NCBI GenBank assembly: GCA_949710005.1
Contig: OX453279.1
Span: forward strand, 13,055,078-13,119,077
DNA length: 64,000 bases
Reading direction: 5' to 3'
Origin: Ricordea florida
Lineage: Eukaryota > Cnidaria > Anthozoa > Corallimorpharia > Ricordeidae
Below the pieces are notes generated by a model. That model searched no databases. It was not told the origin of the DNA and worked only from the letters and a program-made list of their open reading frames with translations. Made by a program: the position numbers and the translations under genes. This document shows, in pieces, positions 28,880 to 38,558 of this stretch (its first letter is position 1; the number at the start of each line of letters is the position of its first letter).

Positions 28880-29461
28880 TCAGCTCCATTTGTGTACAAG
28901 TATTCGCCAAGGGTAAAGAAATGCGAACGAGGCGGACAAATCCACGCTAAAGAAATAACAAATCAACCCCAAAGGCAAACAAATCTGCGGCAAATCCACT
29001 GATTTCACATAAATGCATTTATCAGCATTTTTTTTGCAATAACTAGCTGATCTCAAGTACTCGTCTAGAGTAGTGTTCCAACAACGAGCTGACTGTTTAA
29101 GTCCATAAATGCTCCTCTTCAGTTTGCAAACATGATTTGATTTGTTAGAATCAACAAATCCTTCTGACTGTGACATGTAAATCTCACAGTCCAGTGAACC
29201 ATTCAAAAAGGCAGTTTTCACATCCATCTGATGGACGTCTAAGTCATGTGCGTTTGCCAGTGCAATTAACGACCTCAAGGATGTATAACGGGCCACTGCA
29301 GAAAACATTTCATCATGTCTACGGCCTTCACTTCAGAATATCCTTGTGCAACAATCTGGCTTTGAAACGATCTATTGAACCATCTTCACCATGCTTAACT
29401 TTCAAGACCCAGCGAGATCCAACTACGTTCCTCCCTTCAGGTTTATGAACTAGTTCCCATG
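28880..29461 (-). pseudogene. copia reverse transcriptase fragment (left of Gypsy)
   Basis: The minus strand reads WELVHKPEGRNVVGSRWVLK, RFKARL, a frameshift, then LDVHQMDVKTAFLNGSLDCE and CKLKRSIYGLKQSARCWN: classical Ty1/copia RT block. The Gypsy element interrupts it at 29461, and the upstream sequence (AMESEY, integrase) resumes at 62619. Frameshifted and truncated. Confidence 0.88.
29457..29461. repeat. target-site duplication of Gypsy, left (CCATG)
   Basis: CCATG precedes the left LTR (TGTAGC...). The second copy is at 62619-62623. With one copy removed, the copia frame closes through ...TATCCATGGGAACTAG..., the normal WELV region. Confidence 0.88.
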
Positions 29462-29578
29462 TGTAGCTTCTTTAAAACTGAATTTAATCTCACAAACATC
29501 GCCTAAACATTACAGCACTCGTGTACTTCAACCATGTCCTTTTCGATCTTGGTCACATGTCAATATGACGTCATAACA
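29462..29578 (-). repeat. 3' LTR of Gypsy
   Basis: 117 bp, nearly identical to 62502-62618. Bounded on the minus strand by a polypurine tract GGAGAAAAGGGA (29579 onward). Confidence 0.9.
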
Positions 29579-29705
29579 TCCCTTTTCTCCTGAGATTACA
29601 GGTTCATAGTAAAAACGAACAACGCTAAAATTTCAACCGTTGCAAATATGTCTCAAAGTAGAGTTATACTATGAAATGTTCCCAAGTTCGCGCAATGTAA
29701 TATAC

Positions 29706-31061
29706 TCAAAGGTTCAGTCTATCTGGAGGCTTGCGAATCCTCTGTGGGTAACGCCTTTCTACCTCTGAGTGACTTGGGTGGCTTAAAGCATCACCACTCT
29801 TGGGGTCAACATCACATGTATTCATCTCAACCACAGCAGGAGTAGAATCCTCTTTCAGCTCTCCCTTTAAGTTACTGGTTTGCTCATCACTAGAATGATA
29901 ACGTTTAACTTCAATAGTGTTTCTGTAAAACACTCTTTCAGGGTTCTTGCAATCGGATATAATGACTTGGTTTCCCTTTTTGTCTTGTACTTTGTACAAC
30001 TGAGTCTCAAATGTAGCAGACAGTTTGTTTTTCTTCTCTTGTCTCAGAAGGACAATGTCATCTGGTTTCACATCGCTCGTCCTGGCATTCCACCTAGCGT
30101 CAGCATACTGCTTGCTCTTGAATTTCTTAGCTTGATCCCTGTCTCTTGTTTCTTCGTAACCAAGCACTGATTGTGATAGTTGGGGTAGCTTAGTTCTTAG
30201 GTGACGGCCCATTAAGAGAAATGCCGGTGTCTTTCCTGTTGTATGGGGAGGGGTTGTTTGGTATACTGCCATGTACTTGACAAGTTCTCTTTTCCAATCC
30301 ATACTTTCAGCGTGTGCCAACCTCAATCGTTTCAGTATTGAGCTGTTTTGTCTTTCGACCTCACCATTTGCTTGGGCCCACTTTGCTGTTACACGTCCGT
30401 GTTTGATTCCACTCTCTTTAAAGTAAGCTTTGAATTCTTCTGATACAAAGTTTGGTCCGTTATCACTGGTTAGCACTTCTGGCAGTCCGTGTCTGGCCAA
30501 TATTGCTTCTAAGCTCTTAATAGTTTGCTGTGATGTCGTTGTTCTTACAACATCTGTTTCATAGTATCGGCTTTAGTAATCCACCACGACCAGTATGTGC
30601 TTACCTGAGGGAACAGGTCCCAAATAGTCTACTGCAACATCTCGCCAAGGTCCTTCGCATAACTCTGTACTTGTCAAGGGTTCTGGGGGATCAGGTTTAC
30701 TTAGTAACTGACATCCATCACAGGTCCTAACAAACTTCTCTACGTCCTTCTCTAACTTTGGCCACCACACTTTTGTACGCAGTCGCTGTTTCATACTCAC
30801 AACACCTAAGTGTCCTTCATGTCCAGTGGTCAGCAGTGTTGCTCTGAGGTTCTTTGGAATTACCATTCTGGTTCCTCTCATGACTGTTCCACCGACGACA
30901 CACAGTTCATTAGCTACAGGTAGATACTCAGAACATTTTACTCCTTCCCATCTCCCAGTTTGGATGGCCTGTCTTAGTTCTTTCATCTCTTCATCATTCA
31001 GTGCTGCTTGCTCAATCTCCTCTGCACTCATATCCTTTGGCACAGCTTTCACAGCTTTCAC
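29706..31061 (-). pseudogene. Gypsy integrase
   Basis: Zinc-binding HHCC domain (HEGHLGVVSMKQRL...CDGC), then the first catalytic Asp in DVAVDYLGPVP. A TAA at 30573 falls where VVVDYYSRYYE-type Tyr is expected; the frame continues in phase, with SDNGPNFVS (second Asp) and GEVERQNSSIL (Glu), and a C-terminal region ending RYPQRIRKPPDRLNL. One nonsense mutation breaks an otherwise complete integrase. Confidence 0.9.
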
Positions 31062-31207
31062 AGTTTCCTTCGCCCTTTTGAAGTAATCTTGACAAAGTAT
31101 CAGCTATGTTCTCCTTACCAGGTTTGGAGTTCACAGTACCCACCTCTCAGTGCGTGCACTTTGCTTGGACTTCGGCGAGTAAATAACCTCTAGAGGCTTG
31201 TGGTCAG

Positions 31208-31937
31208 TCACTCACTCAAATTCTCGACCCAGCAGGTAGACCTGGAATCTCTCAACTGACCAGACCAAAGCCAATGCTTCTTTTTCTGTCTGCGAGTATC
31301 TCCTTTCCACGGCAGATAAGCTTTTGCTTGCATAACAGACTGCTCTCCAGGCACCTTCTTCTTGTTCCTGCAATAATACGGCTCCCAGTCCTGCAGGGCT
31401 GGCATCAGCAATCACTTTTGTTCTCAAGATAGGGTTAAAGTAGGCTAGTGTGTCAACATCTGTGAGGCTGTTCATCAGCTCTTGGAATGCTTTCTCCTGA
31501 TCTTTCTTTATTTCGGTGCTGTCCTTTGGTGCTCGGGCTTCCTGGAGTTCCTTCACCCGCGACTCTGTAAGGCCTATGCCTTTCTCTGATAGTAGATGTC
31601 CCATGAACTCGATTCTATTCATCCTGAAGACACATTTCTCCTTCTTTAGTGTCAGGCCTCTCTGCTTAAGTGTGTGAAGAACCTTTCTCAGCTTCTCATC
31701 ATGGTCTGCTACGTCTTTACCATAGACAACTATATCATCTGATATATTCCGACATCCGGTGCATCCTACTCCCTGGAGAACTTGACTGATCACATGTTGG
31801 TACAATTCTGGTGCGAAGCAAATGCCAAACATAAGGCACTTATATCTAAAAAGGCCTGTATGGGTTATGAAAGCTGTTACATCTCTTGAGATACCTTCTT
31901 CCAGCTCTAGTTGATGGAATCCCATCGTAAGACTCAA
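31208..31937 (-). pseudogene. Gypsy reverse transcriptase-RNase H (5'-truncated)
   Basis: The frame begins at MGFHQLELEEG of RT motif A region; earlier RT is missing. FRYKCLMFGICFAPELYQ, the catalytic ISDDIVVYG (YxDD-like, I at the first position) and RNase H segment (YASKSLSAVERRYSQTEKEALALV...ER) are seen. A TGA at 31212 precedes VTDHKPLEVIYS in phase. The 5' end stops exactly at the repeat beginning 31942. Confidence 0.9.
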
Positions 31938-31941
31938 AACC

Positions 31942-32367
31942 TAACCTACACTTATTTTGAGTCTAAAGGAAGATTTTAGTGAGATTAATAAGGTTCTGGG
32001 GTTTATTTTTTGTGAATTTTGTGAGAAAATGGAGATTTTTTATTTCGACGGTTTCAGGCCTCAATTTACTGCGAAATTTATTGGTCTAAAAAATTGCCTA
32101 GCGACTGCCGAATAAACTTTTTACCGACAGCAAAATCAGATAGCTGACAGTAATCTAAATACGGATTTCGTGACAAGGTTCAAGAGCTTCGTTTAGTAGG
32201 CACTTGACAACAGGGTGATTTAGTGGCAAAATTAAACTCCAATTCTACATAAGGGGCCATTCTTCAAATAGCCCCCAAATCAGGTTTTGAGCTCTAGAGA
32301 TGTTATATTTCACCATTTCATGTATGATCAATAAGGTTTTTGTGCGAGCGCCTCAGATTTAGTCGAC
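31942..32367. repeat. inverted repeat C, left copy
   Basis: About 430 bp starting ACTCAAAACCTAACCTAC. The reverse complement is at 61267-61732 with many small differences and an extra insertion of some 35 bp. The copies bound the 29.8-kb block between the Gypsy gag and RT. Confidence 0.85.
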
Positions 32368-33604
32368 CAATTTGCTCAATTTCATGTAATTTGCTCCGTG
32401 ATGCGATAGTTCAGTTGATCCCGATCATGTTACTTTATGATGTAAACAAAGTCATCGATGAGCCAGGAATGGGACGGTAGGAATTATTTTTGACCGTATT
32501 TGTTCAAAGTCAGGCTTACCTTGATTAAGAGTTGGGTTTCCGATGAAAAATTTGCTTCTGGGGTGCACTTGTTTTGTCTTTAAAACTCCGTTACGCACGA
32601 CCTAAGCTACCGGTCGTTGTCTATTCAAAACACCGGGAAAACAAGGAAGATAGGCCAGAAAATACAGCAGGAACGTATCCCAGCAGCTTAAGAATAATTA
32701 TTGTTACTTTTGACACAGTCTATGTTTAAATGTCCTCGAAATACGAGCCAAATCTACAGGCTCTTTGACAGCTAGGCTGCACCGGCAACGTGAAATCAAA
32801 GAGGTTAACGCCGTTGACTGTGTTGCATGACATCACGCCATTAATTGCGTCCCGTATCCTGTCTAAAATAATACGTTTATTTCCTGAAAAATTGAAACTT
32901 TAAAAGGATACATTCATTTTTTTTTCTAAATAGCACAGTTCGCGGTCTGAAACATACGGTGGCCCACAAGTATCACGGCAAAACTTTCATGACAATACCG
33001 CACACTTAAAAAAAATATGTCAACAACTACTTTGCGTTCATCCCTTAAGTTCTGGGCAACAAAATTTATTTTAAAATTGACGAAAAATGAATTTGTTTAG
33101 CGCGGACAAAGTTTGTGAACATCACGCAAAAGTTTGTGAACATCACGCAAAAGTTTGTGAACATCACGACAAAAGTTTGTGAGCATCACGGCAAACGTTT
33201 GTGAACATCACGGCAAAAGTTTGTGAACATCACGGCCAACGTTTGTGAACATTACGGCAAGCGTTGGTGAACATCACGGCAAAAGAAGACACATTTGGCA
33301 CACTTAGGCCCATTGTTCCTTTAGGTCCCTCAATGAAGCCTGTGCAAAGTTTCGACAACAGAACAGGGAACACTAATTAATACCTTACATCTTGAGAGAT
33401 TGCCAAATATGGGTAATACATTCATGTCCTATATACACCAAACACTTAAAGCATTGTACCTCTTCTGCTTTTCAAGATATCTTGCTGAAAAAATTCATGT
33501 AAACAAAGCATCAAGTAAGAAACAACTAGAAGTATAAGGTTTTTTGCTGCAAACGTTTTCGTGTAATTATCGATTGAAAACACAAACAGGTCTGGAAGAA
33601 GGGC
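32368..33604. other. gene-free flank left of element 2
   Basis: No coding region supported. Contains the left E repeat with its tandem array, then about 300 bp without features before the element 2 TIR. Confidence 0.5.
32959..33294. repeat. inverted repeat E (left) with tandem array
   Basis: Starts GTGGCCCACAAGTATCACGG. From about 33105 a unit of about 21 bp, AAGTTTGTGAACATCACGGC, is repeated eight to nine times with variation. The reverse complement, with about three units only, is at 50665-50880. Both point inward to element 2, so they look like subterminal repeats of a DNA transposon that element 2 entered. Confidence 0.75.
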
Positions 33605-33868
33605 AGTAGTAGGAAACTGACAGTTCTAGGCCAGCACTTCAAGACAAAACACACAAAAAATCCTGCACGCGTGCAGGATCCAAAATCATCCCTATCATCT
33701 TAAAGGAATGACACTGTACATCCAAACACTCATCATGCCAAATCAACATCAAACTGTCAAAGAGCTCCGCGCCATTGCCAAGGAGCGCAAGATAGCCAAA
33801 TATTATAAGATGCGTCGGGGAGAGTTACTAGAGGCGCTGGGGATGCCTGAAGAGGTATCTAGTGGTGG
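33605..33868. repeat. left TIR of element 2 (contains gene start)
   Basis: 264 bp, inverted at 50051-50314. Begins AGTAGTAGGAAACTGACAG. It contains a perfect 20-bp palindrome (33660-33679), a putative promoter and the first about 53 codons of the gene at 33708. The same codons start polymerase at the other end. Confidence 0.93.
33660..33679. promoter_or_regulatory. 20-bp perfect palindrome in left TIR
   Basis: ATCCTGCACGCGTGCAGGAT, 55 bp from the element end and 28 bp before the ATG. Its copy is at 50240-50259. Could be a dimeric protein site or a hairpin used at the genome end; the element 1 TIR has no equivalent. Confidence 0.65.
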
Positions 33869-34151
33869 AAAATGTAACCATGGCAGGCGTAAGGTTCAGT
33901 GCAAGGATTGTATGGGATCACAAATATGCCCTCATCTAAGACAGAAAGCATATTGCAAAGAATGTGGTGGTAAGGGTATATGTATTCATGGTAGAGTAAA
34001 GTACTCTTGCAAAGATTGTAAGGGTTCCCAAGTATGTACTCATGGTAGAACTAGGTACAGATGTAAAGAGTGTGGGGGAAAGGGCATATGCGTTCATTAC
34101 AAACGTAAAGATCGTTGTATAGATTGTCGAGATCTTATGAAGTCACAGTAA
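33708..34151 (+). CDS. SAP-like head fused to zinc-knuckle repeats
   Basis: 147 aa. Residues 1-46 are the same as the polymerase N-terminus (TVKELRAIAKERKIAKYYK..RGELLEALG, a SAP/HeH-like DNA-binding motif), because they lie in the TIR. Then five Cys/His units of the form C-x2-H-GR-x6-C-K-x-C-x-G (CNHGRR..CKDC, CPHLRQ..CKEC, CIHGRV..CKDC, CTHGRT..CKEC, CVHYKR..CIDC) follow. I recall such repeats in giant-virus and algal proteins, related in look to EsV-1-7 domains. Probably a DNA/RNA-binding regulator. A second ATG at codon 10 is also possible as start. Confidence 0.75.
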   Translation: MTLYIQTLIMPNQHQTVKELRAIAKERKIAKYYKMRRGELLEALGMPEEVSSGGKCNHGRRKVQCKDCMGSQICPHLRQKAYCKECGGKGICIHGRVKYSCKDCKGSQVCTHGRTRYRCKECGGKGICVHYKRKDRCIDCRDLMKSQ

Positions 34152-34162
34152 TATAGTGTGCA

Positions 34163-34191
34163 TTTTTGTAACGCGAACCACGTTACAAAAA
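34163..34191. terminator. hairpin between convergent genes
   Basis: TTTTTGTAACG pairs perfectly with CGTTACAAAAA around seven bases. It begins 11 bp after the zinc-knuckle gene stop and lies 14 bp beyond the stop of the 508-aa gene, so it could serve both strands. Arms match those in element 1. Confidence 0.6.
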
Positions 34192-34205
34192 TCATATCGA
34201 GTCCA

Positions 34206-35732
34206 TCAACTAAACAAAGCCCAAGCCAATCCACCAACTATGATTATCAGCGTAATTATATTATTTTCATGTTGTGTGGTTTCAGGCTCTTTGATTTCAG
34301 GTTTAACATCCATAATTGGTGTTTTCACCTGTACAGTTTCAGTTCTTGTGTCTGCATGTGGTAACTTACCTTTCGAAGAGCCCAAGTTATGTCTTATCCC
34401 TACAGTCTTGGTCTCCAGGTTTACATTTGAGTTGACTCCGAACTTCATATCACCTGTTGCCTTCATTAGGTTGTTGTTGTACCCAACCACACTTACCGTG
34501 TTTATGATCATATTACTGGGCATTAGCCAAACTCCAGGTGCAATTGCCAGATCCAATCTTAACTTCGCTTCCTGAGTTGCGAGTTGGTACCTTTGTACTG
34601 AACTTGATATGTCGTTCTCAATCACACTACTTTCAAATAGAGCTAAGAACTCTTGCTGTGTTTCAATTGCCCCACCACCCGTGCCCACAATCGAGTTTCG
34701 TGTATTAACTTGCGATCCCAGCACACAGTAAACGAAGGCCTCAGCAGATCGATTCAGTCTACCCAGCCCAGCTTTGGTGAGTCCATAACCACTCGTTGGA
34801 ATGAACCAAGCATATTTGTACCCAGCTAAGTCATCATTGCGAATGAATGAGATGAGGTTACCTTTTTCTTTCTTACCACCATCATCTGAGAATTCACCAC
34901 CATCACCAGGCCATTGGTTAGCATCTTCATCATAGTTTCGAATCAAATGGACATTTTTGAAACCAGCACCATAGTCAAGGAATATATCACCCAAACCATG
35001 GTTTCGCCCGCCTTTCCATCTGAAATCAGAACTATTAGCGATACTGAATTCAGCGCATAATCCTTGGTAAGCAACCTTACTGTAAGGGTTGTTAGCTATG
35101 GCAAATGGTTGTTCATCTGGCAGTGGCACACTCAATTCATACAGTATTCGCCTTATGGTGAAATACACGTGAAACTTTACGAAGCCAGCCACCACTTTGG
35201 GGTAGTTCAAACTTTCAAAGGGGCTGACACCGCAGCCAGAGGTCGCACACCACACTGCAAAGTTCAGCTGTTGAGGCCAGTAGTTCATGTCGGGAGCGTT
35301 CAACCACTTTCGACTTTGTTTACCAGTCTTGAAAGTTACAACTTGGGAGGTAAATACGTTGCGCATCTTAGCGGTGAATTTCTTCGTATTGGACACATAT
35401 ATGTCTAATGATGTCAGCATGCTTGTGGTGTTGCTTGTGGGGTTGTCAAAGTCGATGGCAGGTATCGGGTAGTATCGATTGGTCATGGTTAGGCTCTTTG
35501 GGAATGAGTTTAGTGTGCCATCATCAGTCAGTCCAAGATCAATCCAGAGTAGTAATTTCAAACCTGGTCGTAGTCCATCAGTCCATGTCTTTCCAGAAGG
35601 GTCATCATAGGACATGATTGTCATACCGTTATGTTTCCATCTAATGTAACCCCCATATTGATCAGTCACAAATACGAATTGGTCACGATCAGCCTTTGGA
35701 TACCTATTTCTGAAGTCATTGAGTAAGCCCAT
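34206..35732 (-). CDS. 508-aa protein with C-terminal membrane anchor, intact
   Basis: The uninterrupted homologue of 17465-19013. N-terminal domain LLNDFRNRYPKADRDQF...KHNGMTIMSYDDPSGKTW; central FAVWCATSGCGVS, FVKFHVYFTIRRILYEL, RWKGGRNHGLGDIFLDYG, FIPTSGYGLTKAGLGRLN, AEAFVYCVLGSQVN, WLMPSNMIIN and VGYNNNLMKAT; a hydrophilic stalk (ETVQVKTPIMDVKPEIKEPE) and a terminal helix IITLIIIVGGLAWALF. The order domain-stalk-anchor suggests a surface or membrane-tethered virion protein. No signal peptide. Family name unknown to me. Confidence 0.8.
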   Translation of the reverse strand: MGLLNDFRNRYPKADRDQFVFVTDQYGGYIRWKHNGMTIMSYDDPSGKTWTDGLRPGLKLLLWIDLGLTDDGTLNSFPKSLTMTNRYYPIPAIDFDNPTSNTTSMLTSLDIYVSNTKKFTAKMRNVFTSQVVTFKTGKQSRKWLNAPDMNYWPQQLNFAVWCATSGCGVSPFESLNYPKVVAGFVKFHVYFTIRRILYELSVPLPDEQPFAIANNPYSKVAYQGLCAEFSIANSSDFRWKGGRNHGLGDIFLDYGAGFKNVHLIRNYDEDANQWPGDGGEFSDDGGKKEKGNLISFIRNDDLAGYKYAWFIPTSGYGLTKAGLGRLNRSAEAFVYCVLGSQVNTRNSIVGTGGGAIETQQEFLALFESSVIENDISSSVQRYQLATQEAKLRLDLAIAPGVWLMPSNMIINTVSVVGYNNNLMKATGDMKFGVNSNVNLETKTVGIRHNLGSSKGKLPHADTRTETVQVKTPIMDVKPEIKEPETTQHENNIITLIIIVGGLAWALFS

Positions 35733-35743
35733 CTTCTATCCAG

Positions 35744-35772
35744 AATTTGGGTAGAAGAGTTCAAACTTTTAA
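35744..35772 (-). promoter_or_regulatory. CTTAAAAGTTTGAAC promoter box
   Basis: Minus-strand CTTAAAAGTTTGAACTCTTC followed by TACCCAAATT, twelve bases upstream of the ATG of the 508-aa gene, matching 16891 and 17424 in element 1. A shorter CTTAAAAGTTTATG version lies near 36210-36225 before the next gene. Confidence 0.6.
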
Positions 35773-35776
35773 GCCA

Positions 35777-36199
35777 TTACTTAAACGGGATCATCAAATC
35801 TTTTTTCAAGTGTCCAAAATGCTCTTCAAATATACGATCCATAGCATCATTAGCTTGTTTATCACACATGGCAGCATTTCCTAAAGATTTAATTTGCTCT
35901 GTAATTTCATGTTTATCAAGTTCTAAATATCTAACTTTCTCTGCAAATATACGTTGAAAAGCTTCGTTGGCTTGTTTATCATCCATGAAAGTACAAAGGA
36001 AAGATTTTAACTGCTCTATAGTTATATATTTTGGAACGACACCCATTTCTTTGGTATCTATAGTACGTACAAAGGAATCATATAGTTCTGGAGTTGTTCT
36101 ATTTTTTAGACCTTTTTTATCTGTAATAGCATGAAATAAATATTCACACTGTTCTGTAGTAAGATATTTTGGAGGTTCATTGACTTGTTTGTTAGCCAT
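35777..36199 (-). CDS. 140-aa helical protein, element 2 specific
   Basis: Contains repeated segments: PKYLTTEQCEYLFHAITDKK, PKYITIEQLKSFLCTFMDDK and ITEQIKSLGNAAMCDK, the latter two followed by QAN[ED]A(F/M)xRIFxE; so about three degenerate helical units of 40-45 aa. No known domain recognised. It occupies the slot held in element 1 by the duplicated 163-aa gene. Confidence 0.55.
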   Translation of the reverse strand: MANKQVNEPPKYLTTEQCEYLFHAITDKKGLKNRTTPELYDSFVRTIDTKEMGVVPKYITIEQLKSFLCTFMDDKQANEAFQRIFAEKVRYLELDKHEITEQIKSLGNAAMCDKQANDAMDRIFEEHFGHLKKDLMIPFK

Positions 36200-36268
36200 G
36201 ATATATCCTTAGTATCATAAACTTTTAAGTCTATTTGGATTAGTATTTGTTATGCTCATAAATTATAG

Positions 36269-36877
36269 TTATGGTCTTCCTTTTAGTTCTTTGAGGATTT
36301 CTTCGCGTACTCTCTGCCTCAATACCACTGTGTCCTCTCCACTCATATTTTTTTGAGCTTTAGCCCTTATTTCAGCCTTGAGCTTTTCGAAGTTCTTGAG
36401 TTCTTCTATGATCAATGAGAATTGCTCATCAGAGATCTTATTGTCACGAAGGGCTTTGGAAACCAGATCTTCAATGGTCTTTATCTTGGATTTGGCCAGT
36501 GTAATGGTGTTTTGATGCTTCACAGCTTTCTTGGACAGATTCTTGGATATTTGTTGACACGCTATGGATGCGCACACAAATACACCACTCACTACACCCA
36601 ATGGTACAGATGCGATGATTCCGACTCCACTAAGAGATGTGCCCAATCCACCAGCTGCCAAAACGCAAGATAATATACCACAGGTCGAGCTTGTATTCAT
36701 TAATATACCCTTGGATCGGTTATATTTTTTGAGTACTGTCTCATAGTGGCTTAATTCAGACTTTAGCTTATTCAAAGCATCACAACATTGTTGAAGTCTG
36801 AATGATGGTCCATCAGTGGGGGTATGGGGAGGGGCAGTAGCCTCCAAGTTGGGATATATTCCTTTGTACTCACTCAT
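36269..36877 (-). CDS. membrane protein with Gly-rich hydrophobic core
   Basis: 202 aa, nearly identical to 16244-16861 apart from the shortened Pro-rich start and a few substitutions. Same layout: short soluble head with paired Cys (QCCDAL), about 40 residues of Gly/Ala-rich hydrophobic segment, long basic coiled coil. Such strong conservation between otherwise diverged elements marks it as a core gene. Confidence 0.72.
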   Translation of the reverse strand: MSEYKGIYPNLEATAPPHTPTDGPSFRLQQCCDALNKLKSELSHYETVLKKYNRSKGILMNTSSTCGILSCVLAAGGLGTSLSGVGIIASVPLGVVSGVFVCASIACQQISKNLSKKAVKHQNTITLAKSKIKTIEDLVSKALRDNKISDEQFSLIIEELKNFEKLKAEIRAKAQKNMSGEDTVVLRQRVREEILKELKGRP

Positions 36878-36910
36878 GTTTAGTTACTGATCTCACGTAG
36901 TTTTAAAATG

Positions 36911-37543
36911 TTATCTGAATCTCAAACTGAATGTGATTGGAGACCCATTCAGATTTAATTTGTTCCATTCAATATCGAGTATACTCAGATCGAAGTGATT
37001 TACGGGGGTTTTGGATTTATGAACGGGAATGACTGGATAATCCTGTGATGGTATGTTGGCAAGGAGTTGTGAGGGTGAGATCTTCACGGGTCCTGTAAAT
37101 CGAGCATTGTTCATATAGGATGACTGGTTATTCACTAGACTGCACATAAGTCTCAGGGGCTCCTTGATTTGGAGATTTATAGGGTATAACTTACCAGGAG
37201 TTATAACTTCAGGTAAACCTAGAGCAAATTGCAGTCCTCTCGTAAGTTTGATGTTGGAGTTCTTGTTGGAGTACAGATAATCAACAGTATCAGTCTCAAT
37301 GATCGATAGCTTAGCCTTATCCGTATCATTGAGAAATATCGCGTGTATACCACGCAGAGAGTATGTACCGGGATGGATTATTATGAGGGGTCGATTTTCC
37401 TCATTGAGTATGCCTTGGCGATCCTTGAAATTCACCAATCGTTTGGGTATATTACAACCCAGGAGTTGAATCTTCCGAACCTTGTCCAGGGGAGGGTCCA
37501 AGTACACCCTGGTTTCAGACTCGTACATTGTAATGCTCAACAT
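36911..37543 (-). CDS. jelly-roll minor capsid / penton-like candidate
   Basis: 210 aa, homologue of 15580-16212 at the same length. Starts LSITMYESETRVYLDPPLDK and ends on strands FDLSILDIEWNKLNLNGSPI then FSLRFR. No membrane segment, no catalytic motif. Assignment to penton is by pattern and context. Confidence 0.5.
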   Translation of the reverse strand: MLSITMYESETRVYLDPPLDKVRKIQLLGCNIPKRLVNFKDRQGILNEENRPLIIIHPGTYSLRGIHAIFLNDTDKAKLSIIETDTVDYLYSNKNSNIKLTRGLQFALGLPEVITPGKLYPINLQIKEPLRLMCSLVNNQSSYMNNARFTGPVKISPSQLLANIPSQDYPVIPVHKSKTPVNHFDLSILDIEWNKLNLNGSPITFSLRFR

Positions 37544-37549
37544 TTACAT

Positions 37550-38521
37550 TCAACGACGCCTCTTCTTTAATTCGTCCACAAAGTACACTACAACAGCGAG
37601 GATCAATAGCCAAGCGTTCTTCCCTAGGAATGAAATGACCTCCCCAGCGGTCTTGAACAGGAAACTCACGATCGCCCCCACCATACCGGGCAATAACTCA
37701 CCAAGTTTCTTACCGATGGTCTTCAGCCCGTTCCCCACACCTTTGCCCAATCTGGATAGGCCCTTGGAAAGATTAGATACGATAACGCCAATGACCACAC
37801 CAACGGCGCTCACAACGGCAAATACCGTGAAACCATATTTCTTGAAGATCGCTTTCACCCTATCTCGCAATGACATTCGCTCCTGGATTTGCTCATTCTC
37901 ACCTTCCAAGTTAGCTATCTCTTGCTCTTGTTCAACAATTTGTTCCTCGATGGTCTCTATTTGACTTACTTCTTCCGGGGTTTTCATTGCCTTTTCTCGA
38001 TGGAATCTTACCTTCTCCTTCAATTTACTAACGAACCCTTTTCTCTTGGTTATCTCACCATCATTCGCTTCCACAATTTCTTCCGCGCTTGGGCCTAGCT
38101 CTTTTGTAATTGTTTTGGGTAATCCTTTGTTCACATCACCATTCGCATCGAATAATAGATGCCATACATTTCTATCTGGATCTTTGCCGGTGATTTTGAC
38201 ATTGATTCTACCCCATTCATCAAATTTGAAATGAAACTTCTTAGATTTGGCATTTGGGAATTTCTTTACAATCTCAGTCCAGACTTCATCTTTGTTTTCT
38301 TCCATAGCCTCCATCTCTATATCTTCACGTGGTAATTGAATATACCCTGATTTACTTCTTGCACCCTTGGTCGTGGATGTTTCCAAGACTTTGTCTGGTG
38401 TTGTGGGCTGCCTACCAATTAGTGGGGTATTTTCAAAATCATCAGGATCTTCTTGTTTGTTTTCTTCCCCCAACCCGAAAGGATCGTTTTCTTCTTCTTC
38501 TTCAGGATAAGCAGTTGCCAT
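37550..38521 (-). CDS. coiled-coil, multi-pass C-terminal membrane protein
   Basis: 323 aa, homologue of 14435-15385. The N-terminal 150 residues are acidic and diverged; LGPSAEEIVEANDGEITKRK, the coiled coil and MSLRDRVKAIFKKYGFTVFA are shared, followed by hydrophobic and amphipathic segments (LSRLGKGVGNGLKTIGKKLG) and a basic tail DELKKRRR. The zinc-ribbon gene that follows the homologue in element 1 is absent; the next gene begins 7 bp away. Confidence 0.72.
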   Translation of the reverse strand: MATAYPEEEEENDPFGLGEENKQEDPDDFENTPLIGRQPTTPDKVLETSTTKGARSKSGYIQLPREDIEMEAMEENKDEVWTEIVKKFPNAKSKKFHFKFDEWGRINVKITGKDPDRNVWHLLFDANGDVNKGLPKTITKELGPSAEEIVEANDGEITKRKGFVSKLKEKVRFHREKAMKTPEEVSQIETIEEQIVEQEQEIANLEGENEQIQERMSLRDRVKAIFKKYGFTVFAVVSAVGVVIGVIVSNLSKGLSRLGKGVGNGLKTIGKKLGELLPGMVGAIVSFLFKTAGEVISFLGKNAWLLILAVVVYFVDELKKRRR

Positions 38522-38558
38522 ATTTGATGTCGAATATGGGAACTTCTAAGTTAGTTTA

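Noticed and set aside
29170-31193. Plus-strand frames over the copia and Gypsy region
   Set aside because: Antisense shadows of recognised RT and integrase reading frames.
33105-33290. CRISPR-like array
   Set aside because: The units are contiguous with no unique spacers; it is a plain tandem repeat in a eukaryotic transposon end.
17465-35732. 508-aa protein as the major capsid protein
   Set aside because: It has a C-terminal membrane helix and stalk; the 411-aa protein beside the ATPase has the better jelly-roll pattern. Not settled without fold prediction.
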